Shown here one piece after another: positions 34,160-42,349 of a DNA stretch of 64,000 nt. The notes beneath the pieces are model-generated. The model was given only the letters and a program-made list of their open reading frames with translations, ran no database searches and had not been told where the DNA came from. How positions within the stretch are numbered: position 1 is the stretch's first letter; each line of letters begins with the position of its first letter. The position numbers were made by a program, and so were the translations under genes. Origin of the DNA: JAHBNG01 sp039028975 (GTDB lineage Bacteria; Chloroflexota; Anaerolineae; Caldilineales; Caldilineaceae); contig JBCCHB010000086.1 of NCBI GenBank assembly GCA_039028975.1, positions 4,222-68,221 of the forward strand. The letters run 5' to 3'.

Positions 34160-34284
34160 TGATATGTTCGCTCATCAGACGAAAGTGTGGAGGTTGACAG
34201 TTTCGCCTATTCGGGCGGAGTGGATTGCACACTTTGCTTAGATGAGCCAATATGTTCAGTGACGTAGCCAAAAGAACAAAGATT

Positions 34285-34313
34285 AAAATAGCACATCACT
34301 ATTGAATCGTCAA
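34285..34313 (-). promoter_or_regulatory. Promoter of the right tRNA-Arg
   Basis: Minus strand: -35 TTGACG (34308-34313), 17-bp spacer ending in TGC, -10 TATTTT (34285-34290). Lies outside the island, between oppF and the tRNA. Confidence 0.55.
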
Positions 34314-34343
34314 GGTACTTGCGTTACGGTCAACAAACAAAAG

Positions 34344-35351
34344 CTAGATCCCTGTCAGCGTTAGCTCCTCTGCTAAGTGGCAGGCGACAAGGTGCTTTGG
34401 CTGAACTTCAACCAATTCTGGAACAGCTTGATGACAGATCTCTTTGGCATAACGACAGCGGGGATGAAATTTGCAGCCAGAGGGTGGATTGGCGGGGCTG
34501 GGAACGTCACCTTCAAGGACGATGCGCTGCAGCTTCTGCTCTGGGTTGGTCCGAGGGACAGCAGAGAGAAGCGCCTCGGTATACGGATGGAGGGGCTGAC
34601 CGTAGAGTGACTCTACTTCCGCCACTTCCACAATGTCTCCCAGATACATAACGGCGACTCGATCGCTGATGTGCTCGACAATCGAGAGGTCGTGTGCGAT
34701 GAAGAGATAAGTCAGCCCATGTTCGCTCTGCAAGTCCTCCATCAGGTTAATCACCTGAGCCTGAATCGACACGTCCAGGGCCGAGACTGGCTCGTCAGCC
34801 ACGATTAACCTGGGTTGCAGAGCCAATGCCCGAGCGATCCCGATGCGCTGACGCTGGCCACCGCTAAATGCGTACGGGTACCGGTTCATGTGCTGAACCT
34901 TGAGGCCAACGGCTTCCAACAGTTCGCGTACTCGGTTCCGCCGCTCCTCTGCATGGGTCATGCCATGAATGATCAGCGGTTCGCTAATGATGTCGAGCAC
35001 GGTCATGCGTGGGTTAAGAGACGAGAAGGGGTCCTGGAAGATGATCTGCATCTCCCGGCGGAATTCCTTCATCTGCGTTGGCGGAATCGAGGCAATATCA
35101 GTCATCTGCTCCTGGTGGCGAAAGAGAATTTGGCCCTCAGTTGGATCGATGGCTCGTAGGATCAGCCGTCCGGTTGTGGTCTTCCCGCAGCCCGACTCGC
35201 CGACTAGCCCCAGAGTTTCGCCTTCGTAAAGTTGAAAGCTGACACCATCCACAGCCCTGACATGCCCAACGGTGCGCCGTAATAGCCCCTTCTGGATGGG
35301 AAAATGCTTTTTTAGATTGTGAACATCAAGCAGAAGTTGTTTGTCTTTCAT
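34344..35351 (-). CDS. oppF: Oligopeptide ABC transporter ATP-binding protein (OppF-like)
   Basis: 335 residues. Walker A GESGCGKTT, signature SGGQRQRIGIARAL, Walker B LIVADEPVSALD and the H-loop IAHDLS are all present. The C-terminal oligo/dipeptide extension (GCKFHPRCRYAKEICHQ) carries the Cys cluster typical of OppD/OppF. With OppD it forms the cytoplasmic ATPase pair energising uptake of peptides (or, in many such clusters, oligosaccharides). Last gene of the minus-strand opp group; 94 bp after oppD, a gap that holds a short tandem repeat. Confidence 0.92.
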   Translation of the reverse strand: MKDKQLLLDVHNLKKHFPIQKGLLRRTVGHVRAVDGVSFQLYEGETLGLVGESGCGKTTTGRLILRAIDPTEGQILFRHQEQMTDIASIPPTQMKEFRREMQIIFQDPFSSLNPRMTVLDIISEPLIIHGMTHAEERRNRVRELLEAVGLKVQHMNRYPYAFSGGQRQRIGIARALALQPRLIVADEPVSALDVSIQAQVINLMEDLQSEHGLTYLFIAHDLSIVEHISDRVAVMYLGDIVEVAEVESLYGQPLHPYTEALLSAVPRTNPEQKLQRIVLEGDVPSPANPPSGCKFHPRCRYAKEICHQAVPELVEVQPKHLVACHLAEELTLTGI

Positions 35352-35400
35352 AACTCATTTAAAAACAGAGACCCTCAATAGCACCAAAGTTGAACAAATT

Positions 35401-35445
35401 GACCCTGGACCAACCGACCCTGGACTAAACGACCCTGGACCTCTT
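35401..35445. repeat. 15-bp tandem repeat (GACCCTGGAC core), three copies
   Basis: Three units of 15 bp share GACCCTGGAC with variable last five bases, in the gap between oppD and oppF. The same words recur inverted at about 41368-41396, beyond the other end of the opp operon. Confidence 0.8.
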
Positions 35446-36459
35446 CTAATAAAGCGTGCAGCGTACCCAATGTCCTGGTTCTACCTCAATCAGCGACAGC
35501 TCACTTTGGCACTCGGCGCTCTTGGCGGCTGGACATCTTGGATAGAAGGCACATCCTTGAGGGATGGAAAAGGGATCGGGAACGCTCCCCGGAATGGGTG
35601 TTAAGCGCCGAGTGCCACGGCTACCCAATTCGGGGATGGAACGCATCAAGCCTACCGTGTATGGATGGAGGGGCTGATTAAAGATGGTGTTCACATCGGC
35701 CCGCTCGACAATCTTTCCCATATACATGACGGCCACGTCATCTGCCATCTCTGCAATGACGCCCAGATCGTGGGTGATGATCAGAATCGCCATGCCGATA
35801 TCCACCTGGAGCGATTTCATCAGCTCTAGAATCTGGGCTTGAATGGTGACATCCAAGGCTGTGGTCGGTTCATCGGCGATGAGTAGCCTAGGGTTACAGG
35901 AGAGAGCCATGGCGATCATGGCCCGCTGCCTCATCCCGCCAGAAAACTGATGAGGATACTCATTAAAGCGCTGTTCTGGGCTAGAGATGCCCACTTGGTC
36001 CAGCAGGTGAAGGGTGCGCTCCTTGGCCTCTTTGGCATTGACCTGCTGATGAAGGGCCACAGTCTCAGCAACTTGGGCACCGACGGTATGAACAGGCGAA
36101 AGTGAGGTCAGCGGCTCCTGAAAGATCATGGCAATCTCGTTGCCGCGGATGGAGCGGATCACCGTGCCGTCTGGATTGACGTTGACCATGTTGACCAGTA
36201 CGTCATCTTCACTGTAAGCAAGGCTTCCTCGATGAAAAAGTATTTCGCCATCCACAATTCGGCTCGCCTTGGGAGGTAAAAGCCGTAGAATCGAGTGAGC
36301 AGTCACGCTCTTGCCACAGCCAGACTCTCCAACCAGTCCTAGGGTCTTACCCGGCTGGATCTGAAGAGAAACGCCATCAACGGCCCGAACGGTTCCATCG
36401 AATGTATCGAAATAGGTTTTCAGATTATTGATTTCGAGCAGAGGCTGGCTGGTTGACAT
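35446..36459 (-). CDS. oppD: Oligopeptide ABC transporter ATP-binding protein (OppD-like)
   Basis: 337 residues. Walker A GESGCGKSV, Q-loop IFQEPLTSLSPVHTV, signature SGGMRQRAMIAMALS, Walker B LLIADEPTTALD and the H-loop ITHDLG are intact, followed by the OppD-type Cys region CAFYPRCPAAKSAEC. It pairs with OppF. The gene is separated from oppC by 364 bp of MITE-like repeat sequence, unusual within this normally compact operon; expression of oppD-oppF may thus be partly uncoupled from oppABC. Confidence 0.92.
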   Translation of the reverse strand: MSTSQPLLEINNLKTYFDTFDGTVRAVDGVSLQIQPGKTLGLVGESGCGKSVTAHSILRLLPPKASRIVDGEILFHRGSLAYSEDDVLVNMVNVNPDGTVIRSIRGNEIAMIFQEPLTSLSPVHTVGAQVAETVALHQQVNAKEAKERTLHLLDQVGISSPEQRFNEYPHQFSGGMRQRAMIAMALSCNPRLLIADEPTTALDVTIQAQILELMKSLQVDIGMAILIITHDLGVIAEMADDVAVMYMGKIVERADVNTIFNQPLHPYTVGLMRSIPELGSRGTRRLTPIPGSVPDPFSIPQGCAFYPRCPAAKSAECQSELSLIEVEPGHWVRCTLY

Positions 36460-36552
36460 ATCAGTTGATTGAGGTGAATATACTTTGCAAGATTACAGTG
36501 AGTAACGATAACGCAGAAATTCATTGACGCTCTACCGACTAGCGGGAGCGCC

Positions 36553-36732
36553 CAGAGATTCACGGAGACCACCTTCTCTCTTTGAAGCTTTCTCTGAGTT
36601 ACGAATTGGTACAAACTGCACCATTCGCGAAGATGTTGGCACGTGTCACCGATTACTGACCTACCGTTTACCGTTTACTTGCAACCGAAGGTTGCGCTGT
36701 GAATCTCTGTGCCTTCTCTGAGGGACTCCGTG
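36553..36732. repeat. MITE-like element, copy 1 (between oppC and oppD)
   Basis: About 180 bp. The ends are inverted repeats (CAGAGATTCACGGAG on the left, reverse complement of GTGAATCTCTG and CTCCGTG on the right). A 103-bp core (36599-36701) is almost identical to 54685-54787: it includes ACCATTCGCGAAGATGTTGG and CTACCGTTTACCGTTTACTT. No coding capacity. Fits a miniature inverted-repeat element moved in trans. Confidence 0.75.
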
Positions 36733-36740
36733 TTAAGCAC

Positions 36741-36822
36741 TTAGGAATCGGAATTAAATAACTTGTGCATAAGATCTCTCAATCCTTCGAGATGACATGC
36801 CCAACTTATTTAATGCTCATTC
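36741..36822 (-). repeat. Repeat family 4, copy 1
   Basis: Reverse complement of the sequence at 57775-57848: shared words are AAGTTGGGCATGTCATC, GAGAGAT and CCGATTCCT. It lies between the MITE-like copy and the oppC stop. Confidence 0.65.
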
Positions 36823-36823
36823 C

Positions 36824-38002
36824 TTACCGAGTGTAGGGGTCAGCGGCGTCGCGCAGGCCATCACCTAGGAAGTTAAAGGCTAAAATGGCAACGACCACAA
36901 AGATGACCGGTGTAAAGACCCATGGATAAATGGCAATCGATTCAATGGTCAGGCTCTCCTTGAGCAAGACGCCCCAACTGGTTACAGGTGGTCTCAGTCC
37001 TAGTCCCAACCAGCTCAGGGCCGTTTCTGCCAGAATCATGGTGGGCATGGAGAGTGTAGAAACGACGATAATGTGGCCCAAAGAAGCTGGAATGAGGTGG
37101 TTGAAGATAACCCGCCAGTGGCTTGCCCCCATGAGGCGGGCGGCTAGCACATAATCCTCACTTCGCAGGGTTAAGACCCTACCCCGTAACTGGCGGGCCA
37201 ACCAAGTCCAGCCAATCAATGACAGGATGATGCTGATCATAAAGTAGGTGCGCAACGGCGGCCAGTTGACCGGTACCGAGGCAGAGAGGGCCATCCAGAG
37301 TGGAATGGACGGAAAGGCCCGCACCAACTCGATAATCCGCTGGATCAAGTCGTCAACCCAGCCACCAAAATAGCCAGAGACGACGCCCAATACAGTCCCC
37401 ACAGCCAAACTCATAAAGACGCCAACCAGGCCGATGGTCAAGGAAACCTGGCTACCCAGCATAATGCGTGAAAACATGTCGCGTCCCTGGCGGTCAGTCC
37501 CTAGCAGATTGACCGTGCTCCCCTCCGCTTGAAAGAGATGAGTATCCAGCTCAATGAAGCCTAGCAGCGTATAGGGTGTCCCTTCTGTCCAAAAGCGGAT
37601 GGGATATTTGACGCTCTCATCGACTGTATAATTACGGGTAAATGAGGCAATATCCAGCTCTGAGTCAACGCCGTAGACAAATGGGGCAAATCGCCCTTCA
37701 TCGAAGAAGTGGACACGTTGGGGGGGCATATAAATGCGATCCTCAAATCGATCTCTCAAGGTATAGGGAGAAATCATGGGGGCAAAGAGTGCGCTCAGAT
37801 AGAAGAGTAAGGTAATCACGCCCCCCACGAGCGCGGCTCGGTTACGGGCAAATTTGCGCCACATCAACTGGGCTTGAGAGAGGGCATACTGCTCGTCGTC
37901 TTTCTCTGCATCCTCCTCATCTAGCCCGCCTTCATTGGCGCGTACACTCTCGAGATCGCGATAGAGTTCAAATAATTCTTGGGATTTGGCAGATAGGCTC
38001 AT
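36824..38002 (-). CDS. oppC: Oligopeptide ABC transporter permease (OppC-like)
   Basis: 392 residues. A cytoplasmic acidic N-terminal region (EGGLDEEDAEKDDEQYALS) precedes the first helix (VGGVITLLFYLSALFAPMIS). A large periplasmic loop follows (about residues 85-175), then five further helices and the EAA loop (AARLMGASHWRVIFNHLIPAS) that docks on the ATPases. The loop is longer than in E. coli OppC; this enlarged form is common in Chloroflexota and Thermotogae clusters, often linked to oligosaccharide uptake (recalled, not tested). Ten bp separate it from oppB. Confidence 0.9.
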   Translation of the reverse strand: MSLSAKSQELFELYRDLESVRANEGGLDEEDAEKDDEQYALSQAQLMWRKFARNRAALVGGVITLLFYLSALFAPMISPYTLRDRFEDRIYMPPQRVHFFDEGRFAPFVYGVDSELDIASFTRNYTVDESVKYPIRFWTEGTPYTLLGFIELDTHLFQAEGSTVNLLGTDRQGRDMFSRIMLGSQVSLTIGLVGVFMSLAVGTVLGVVSGYFGGWVDDLIQRIIELVRAFPSIPLWMALSASVPVNWPPLRTYFMISIILSLIGWTWLARQLRGRVLTLRSEDYVLAARLMGASHWRVIFNHLIPASLGHIIVVSTLSMPTMILAETALSWLGLGLRPPVTSWGVLLKESLTIESIAIYPWVFTPVIFVVVAILAFNFLGDGLRDAADPYTR

Positions 38003-38011
38003 GGTTGAGAT

Positions 38012-38995
38012 TTAATCAAAGACGATTCTGGGATCGGCCCAGGCTAGCAGAATATCCGCCAGTAGGTTTGACAACATTAACAGGATAGTCATGAAGAGGA
38101 GAATGGTTCCGGCCAAATACATATCCTGGGTGGTCAGCGCACGAAGCAGCAAGGGACCAAGTGTCGGCAGCGCCATCACAATCCCCACCAGAGCAGACTG
38201 GGAGATGATTTTGGGGATCTCTAAGGCCAAGACGCTAATCAACGGATTAATGGCGACCCGTACACCATACTTGTTGACGACCGTTCGTTCCTTTAACCCC
38301 TTGGCCCGGGCGGTTGTAATGTACTGTTGCCCCATCACATCCAGCATACTGCTGCGCATAATCCGCTGGAGTTGGGCTGTGCTCGCTAGCCCTAAAATGA
38401 GTGCTGGAGGCCAGAAATGGTTCCAGTAGTCCAACAACTTCGCTGCACTTAAGGGCTGATCGGCAAATTCAGACGACTGAACCCCGGTCACATCAATGCG
38501 TAAGATTAGCGCACCCACAATCAGCCACAGCAAGGCTAATAGAAAACCGGGTAGGGACAAAGCCAAAAAGCCGAAGAATGAGAGCAGATTATCGCTGAAC
38601 GAATATTGATGGGTTGATGTGAAGATGCCTGCCGGAATGGCGTAGGAGACGGTGATAACGAGAGAAAAGACACCCAGCAAAACCGTATACCCTAGCTTCT
38701 TGCTAATGAGCGGCCAGACCGGGCTGTTCCACTCTAGAGACCAGCCAAAATCTCCCTCTGGCCATCCCTGAATCCAGCGTAGATACTGAACCCAAACAGG
38801 TTCGTCCAGCCCATAGCGTAGACGCAATAGTTCAAAGGTGCGCGCGTCCTGCCCACCGCCCGTCTCTGCGATCTCCGCCTGGAGTACAGTGAAGTAATCC
38901 CCAGGCGGCAATTGGATAATCACAAAGGTAGCAACGGATACAAGAAAAAAGAGGGGTATCATCGCCAACAGCCGGCGGATGATGTAGTTGATCAT
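38012..38995 (-). CDS. oppB: Oligopeptide ABC transporter permease (OppB-like)
   Basis: 327 residues with an N-terminal helix (LLAMIPLFFLVSVATFVIIQ), a periplasmic loop carrying LRLRYGLDEPVWVQYLRW, and five more helices. The EAA loop reads TARAKGLKERTVVNKYGVRV, and the protein ends AWADPRIVFD, typical of OppB. Forms the membrane channel with OppC. Confidence 0.92.
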   Translation of the reverse strand: MINYIIRRLLAMIPLFFLVSVATFVIIQLPPGDYFTVLQAEIAETGGGQDARTFELLRLRYGLDEPVWVQYLRWIQGWPEGDFGWSLEWNSPVWPLISKKLGYTVLLGVFSLVITVSYAIPAGIFTSTHQYSFSDNLLSFFGFLALSLPGFLLALLWLIVGALILRIDVTGVQSSEFADQPLSAAKLLDYWNHFWPPALILGLASTAQLQRIMRSSMLDVMGQQYITTARAKGLKERTVVNKYGVRVAINPLISVLALEIPKIISQSALVGIVMALPTLGPLLLRALTTQDMYLAGTILLFMTILLMLSNLLADILLAWADPRIVFD

Positions 38996-39083
38996 TTAGG
39001 AATAGTTCCAAGGTAGAAAAGTTGAAAGGTGGAAAAGTTGAAACGAATGACGAAGCGTAACTCTTCAACTCTTCAACTCTTAT

Positions 39084-41081
39084 CTACCTATCAAAGTAGT
39101 ATTGACTCGGATCCTGGGTGCCAGGTGCCATGATGATCCAGTCGGCCACAAAGCTTTGATCGGCGATGACGTTCTTGAAATCGTCCTTCACAATGACCAG
39201 ACCGGGTGCCATACCAACGGTACCGATAGTCCACAGATTTTCCGTAGACATGCGCACCAGTTGCTTGGCGATATCGGTCTGTTCTGCTTCATCCACGCTG
39301 CCTCGATACTGGTCATAGAGCGCCATGGCTTCCGCAAATGATGCGGGTGGCTCTTCGCCTAGTTCACCTTGTGACTTGTACCAGATACCGAAGGCTGGTC
39401 CCATCCACGACCGCTCGTCAAAGGGGAACTGATAGATTGGATCAACCATGGGCACTAGCCCGCGGTCTGTACCCCAAGTGGCAATCATGACCTCGTTGGC
39501 AACTGCCTTGGGCCAGTAAACATCACGGGTCATTGTGCTGAGAGTAGACCGTAGCCCAATGCTGTTCCAATTTTCAACAGCCAGTTCAAGCAGATCCAAC
39601 CCGCTACCACTAGAAGCAGTCTCAATGATCAGTTCGATGGGTGTGCCATCTTCAAAGGTGCGGAAGCCATCATCATCGACTGGTAACCCCATCTCATCCA
39701 ACAGTGCTATGGCACTATCAGGATTAAACTCAGCAAAGAGACCGACGATATCTTCTTGGAAGTACGGTGACGCGTCAACCACGGTTAAGGTACGCGGGGT
39801 GGCTTGGCCAAAGAATCCGATCTCATTCATCAAGTTCCGATCCAACGCCAGAGAAAGCGCCTGACGGAAGTTCAGGTTCTGCATCAATTCTCGGTATTGG
39901 GGATCGTCGTAGCTCTGGTTGGGGAAGAAGGTCAGGTGGGATGCGGAGGCCGCTGACCACAAGCCGACTGTATACTCACCTGCTTCAGCATTTTCTTGGT
40001 AAACAGGAGCCTTGGCAAAGTCCATGTGGCGGGACTGCATGTCAATGTCACCCGAAAGGGCCAGGACGTTGGCGGCTTCGTTATCTTCTACCAGCGTGTA
40101 ATGGAGTTCATCGATATAGGGAAGTTGTTTCCCTTCAGCATCCACTTTCCAGTAGTAAGGATTGCGCACGGCGACCATCTCGGTGGCACCCGCTTCCCAT
40201 TCGGTGATCTTCCAGGGCGTCATGACGGGACGTTCGGTATTGAAGTCAAACGCAGCATCTTCAAAGGCCGCGTAATCTTCCATGTCGGTATTATATTTGG
40301 GGTGGAACTGCTCCAAGTAGTGACGAGGGGCAAAGAAGCCGAAGCGCTCAAAACCTAGGGGCCACTGATGACCATGAAAGGCTAGACCGACCGTCTCCGC
40401 CAAACCATTTGGGGCGGCAAATTTCAAGACGACCGTATGGTCGTCTGGGGCTTCCACAGTCATTGGCTCGCCAGCCACAACCCACTCGGCATGAATCGCA
40501 GGCGTGATGTTCTCGTCGTTCTCAATATCTTCCCACCAAAAGGTGATGTCTGCGCTGGTAAATGGTGCGCCGTCCGACCACTTCATGCCTTCACGGAGGT
40601 GTAAGGTCATCTCGGTGCCATCTTCATTCCACTCCCACGATTTGGCCATGCCAGGCTGAACACCATCACTGGGGTCACGAGGCCAACGAAGCACGGGATC
40701 GTAGTTTAGGCGACCAAAGGCGTGAAAGTCCTTAATCCCCTTAAAGACTCGACGCCACGTGCCACCATGCTTACCAATGGACTCTACTACTTCCACCACC
40801 AGCGGCTCTGAGGGCAGACGCTCCTCTAGCGGGGGCAGTTCGCCTGCGGCGACCATTTCGGCCAGCATAGGTGATTCGAGGGAATTGCCATCCATTGCAG
40901 CATCAGACGCGTCTTCAGCTTCGTCTTCCGCAGCACTTTCTTCTGCTGCTGGCGCTTCAGTTTCGGTACTGCTTCCCTCTTCTGCGGGCGCAGCATCTGG
41001 TAGTTCCGGGCGGGAGCCGCACGCAGATAGAATCAGCCCAAATACCAAAAATAAGGATACAAGCCAACTTGATCGATTCAT
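39084..41081 (-). CDS. oppA: Family-5 extracellular solute-binding lipoprotein (OppA-like)
   Basis: 665 residues from ATG 41081, which has AAAGGAG upstream; the frame extends to 41111 without a ribosome site. A signal peptide ends in a lipobox (LILSACGS), so the mature protein is lipid-anchored at Cys. A Glu/Ala-rich linker (about 25-70) follows, then the SBP_bac_5 domain (MAKSWEWNEDGTEMTLHLRE, WSDGAPFTSADITFWWEDIE). It binds the ligand for the importer formed by OppB-C-D-F. Similar proteins in sugar-degrading Chloroflexota bind oligosaccharides as often as peptides, so the ligand is open. First gene of the operon. Confidence 0.92.
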   Translation of the reverse strand: MNRSSWLVSLFLVFGLILSACGSRPELPDAAPAEEGSSTETEAPAAEESAAEDEAEDASDAAMDGNSLESPMLAEMVAAGELPPLEERLPSEPLVVEVVESIGKHGGTWRRVFKGIKDFHAFGRLNYDPVLRWPRDPSDGVQPGMAKSWEWNEDGTEMTLHLREGMKWSDGAPFTSADITFWWEDIENDENITPAIHAEWVVAGEPMTVEAPDDHTVVLKFAAPNGLAETVGLAFHGHQWPLGFERFGFFAPRHYLEQFHPKYNTDMEDYAAFEDAAFDFNTERPVMTPWKITEWEAGATEMVAVRNPYYWKVDAEGKQLPYIDELHYTLVEDNEAANVLALSGDIDMQSRHMDFAKAPVYQENAEAGEYTVGLWSAASASHLTFFPNQSYDDPQYRELMQNLNFRQALSLALDRNLMNEIGFFGQATPRTLTVVDASPYFQEDIVGLFAEFNPDSAIALLDEMGLPVDDDGFRTFEDGTPIELIIETASSGSGLDLLELAVENWNSIGLRSTLSTMTRDVYWPKAVANEVMIATWGTDRGLVPMVDPIYQFPFDERSWMGPAFGIWYKSQGELGEEPPASFAEAMALYDQYRGSVDEAEQTDIAKQLVRMSTENLWTIGTVGMAPGLVIVKDDFKNVIADQSFVADWIIMAPGTQDPSQYYFDR

Positions 41082-41629
41082 GGGTTTCTCCTTTGATTTA
41101 TGTTCACGCAAAGTGTATGTTCATCAGACCGCAACCCCTTATTTCTATCGTTCAGCAATTAATTAGTAAATAGATTGAGGTCTATAGGGGATATATGATT
41201 GTGGAACAGTAACAAGTAGAATATAATAGTCTCATGGTTTTGGCAATTCGATAAGATGGATGCATCGCAAGGTACTAGACCAATCGTTCCTCTGTGGAGC
41301 GGACCATTGTTGTATCTTAAGGCGGAGTATTTCGGTGTAGAGATAAGATATAATAGAATTCATTCTGGGTCGGTAGATCCAGGGTCGGTTGGTCCTAAAT
41401 TGCAATCCAAGCAAATTTTTCAACTCCACGGTTCGAAGAAGATACGGGCGTCTGTTTCGATACCCTGATTTTTCAATCTATATACAGTAGATCGTATTGT
41501 ATTTGATGTCTGAAAGAGCGACTCTGGACTAGGTGACCAAGTGACTGCGGACTACTGATATCCTTTTTAACCTGTGGGGTAATCTCCTACTCCTTTCGGG
41601 GTAGAGCCTCATCGATCCTATTTAACCTA
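41082..41629. other. Divergent intergenic region oppA/rpiA
   Basis: 548 bp between divergent operons. A plus-strand TATAAT at 41222-41227 and a motif ATATAATAG near 41350 could be -10 elements, without good -35 partners. GGTCGG/CCAGGGTCGGTTGGTCC at about 41368-41396 is the inverse of the tandem repeat near 35401. No convincing gene. Confidence 0.4.
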
Positions 41630-42316
41630 ATGACAATACAGCAACAAAAAACTCAAGCTGCGGAAATGGCCGTTACCTTTATACAACCGGGGATGATCGT
41701 AGGGCTTGGCACAGGCACGACGGCCATCATTGCGGTCCGCCTCATTGCGGAAAGACTTCAATCGGGTAGGCTAAATAACATCATATGCATCCCCACGTCG
41801 CTGGCTATTGAAGACGAGGCAACGCGATTACAGATCCCGCTTACAACGTTAGAAGAGCACCCATCTATCGATCTAACGATTGATGGGGCAGATGAGGTGG
41901 ACCCTAATCTCGATGTGATCAAGGGGGGCGGAGGGGCGCTATTACGGGAGAAGATCGTTGCCCAAGCATCTCAACGAGAACTCATCATTGTGGATGAATC
42001 GAAACCGTCTAATCAACTGGGTACCAAATGGGCTGTCCCCGTAGAAGTGATTCCGTTTGGCTGGAGTTCTCAGCATGAATTTTTGGTATCGCTTGGGGCA
42101 AAAGTTGTTCGCCGCACAACCTCAGAGGGATTGGTCTTCGAGACCGATCATGGCAACTACATTTTGGATTGTAATTTTGGCCCCATTGCCGACCCAAACC
42201 ACCTAGCTACCCAATTGAATAATCGGGTAGGCATTGTTGAACATGGTCTCTTCTTGAATATGGTGACGGACGTTATCATTGCCTCTCAAGAGGGGATTCA
42301 ACACAAGCAACGTTAA
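41630..42316 (+). CDS. rpiA: Ribose-5-phosphate isomerase A
   Basis: 228 residues, the usual length. Signature motifs are intact: GLGTGTTA (phosphate-binding), DGADEVDPNLDVIKGGGGAL with the catalytic Asp/Glu, and VDESK with the Lys. It interconverts ribose 5-phosphate and ribulose 5-phosphate in the non-oxidative pentose phosphate pathway. zwf follows 33 bp later on the same strand, so both arms of the pathway are co-expressed. 6-phosphogluconate dehydrogenase and lactonase genes are not in the window. Confidence 0.96.
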   Translation: MTIQQQKTQAAEMAVTFIQPGMIVGLGTGTTAIIAVRLIAERLQSGRLNNIICIPTSLAIEDEATRLQIPLTTLEEHPSIDLTIDGADEVDPNLDVIKGGGGALLREKIVAQASQRELIIVDESKPSNQLGTKWAVPVEVIPFGWSSQHEFLVSLGAKVVRRTTSEGLVFETDHGNYILDCNFGPIADPNHLATQLNNRVGIVEHGLFLNMVTDVIIASQEGIQHKQR

Positions 42317-42349
42317 GCAACGTTAAGACGAATACAGGAACTATCTCGT

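Larger units (their letters stand above)
25927..34161. mobile_element. tRNA-Arg-flanked integrative island with reverse transcriptase module
   Basis: Two identical 77-bp direct repeats (25927-26003 and 34085-34161), each containing a whole tRNA-Arg(CCT) gene, bracket 8.2 kb. Inside are a tyrosine integrase remnant, a reverse transcriptase fusion, a pentapeptide-repeat membrane protein, an RHH regulator, a GIY-YIG-like protein and small membrane proteins. Integration of tyrosine-recombinase elements into tRNA genes is well established, usually duplicating the 3' part; here the whole gene is duplicated. The inside is visibly richer in A+T than its surroundings, most of all the reverse transcriptase gene. 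Left-hand genes (AraC-VOC) and right-hand genes (opp) are ordinary chromosomal functions. Confidence 0.8.

Noticed and set aside
34319..34651. Plus-strand frames over the oppF 3' end
   Set aside because: They are antisense to a well-supported ABC ATPase.
40759..41166. Ser/Ala-rich 135-residue plus-strand frame
   Set aside because: Antisense to the OppA signal peptide and low-complexity linker; its composition is an artefact of that linker.
41256..41468. 70-residue frame in the oppA-rpiA gap
   Set aside because: No ribosome site, no recognisable domain, and part of it is the GGTCGG repeat.
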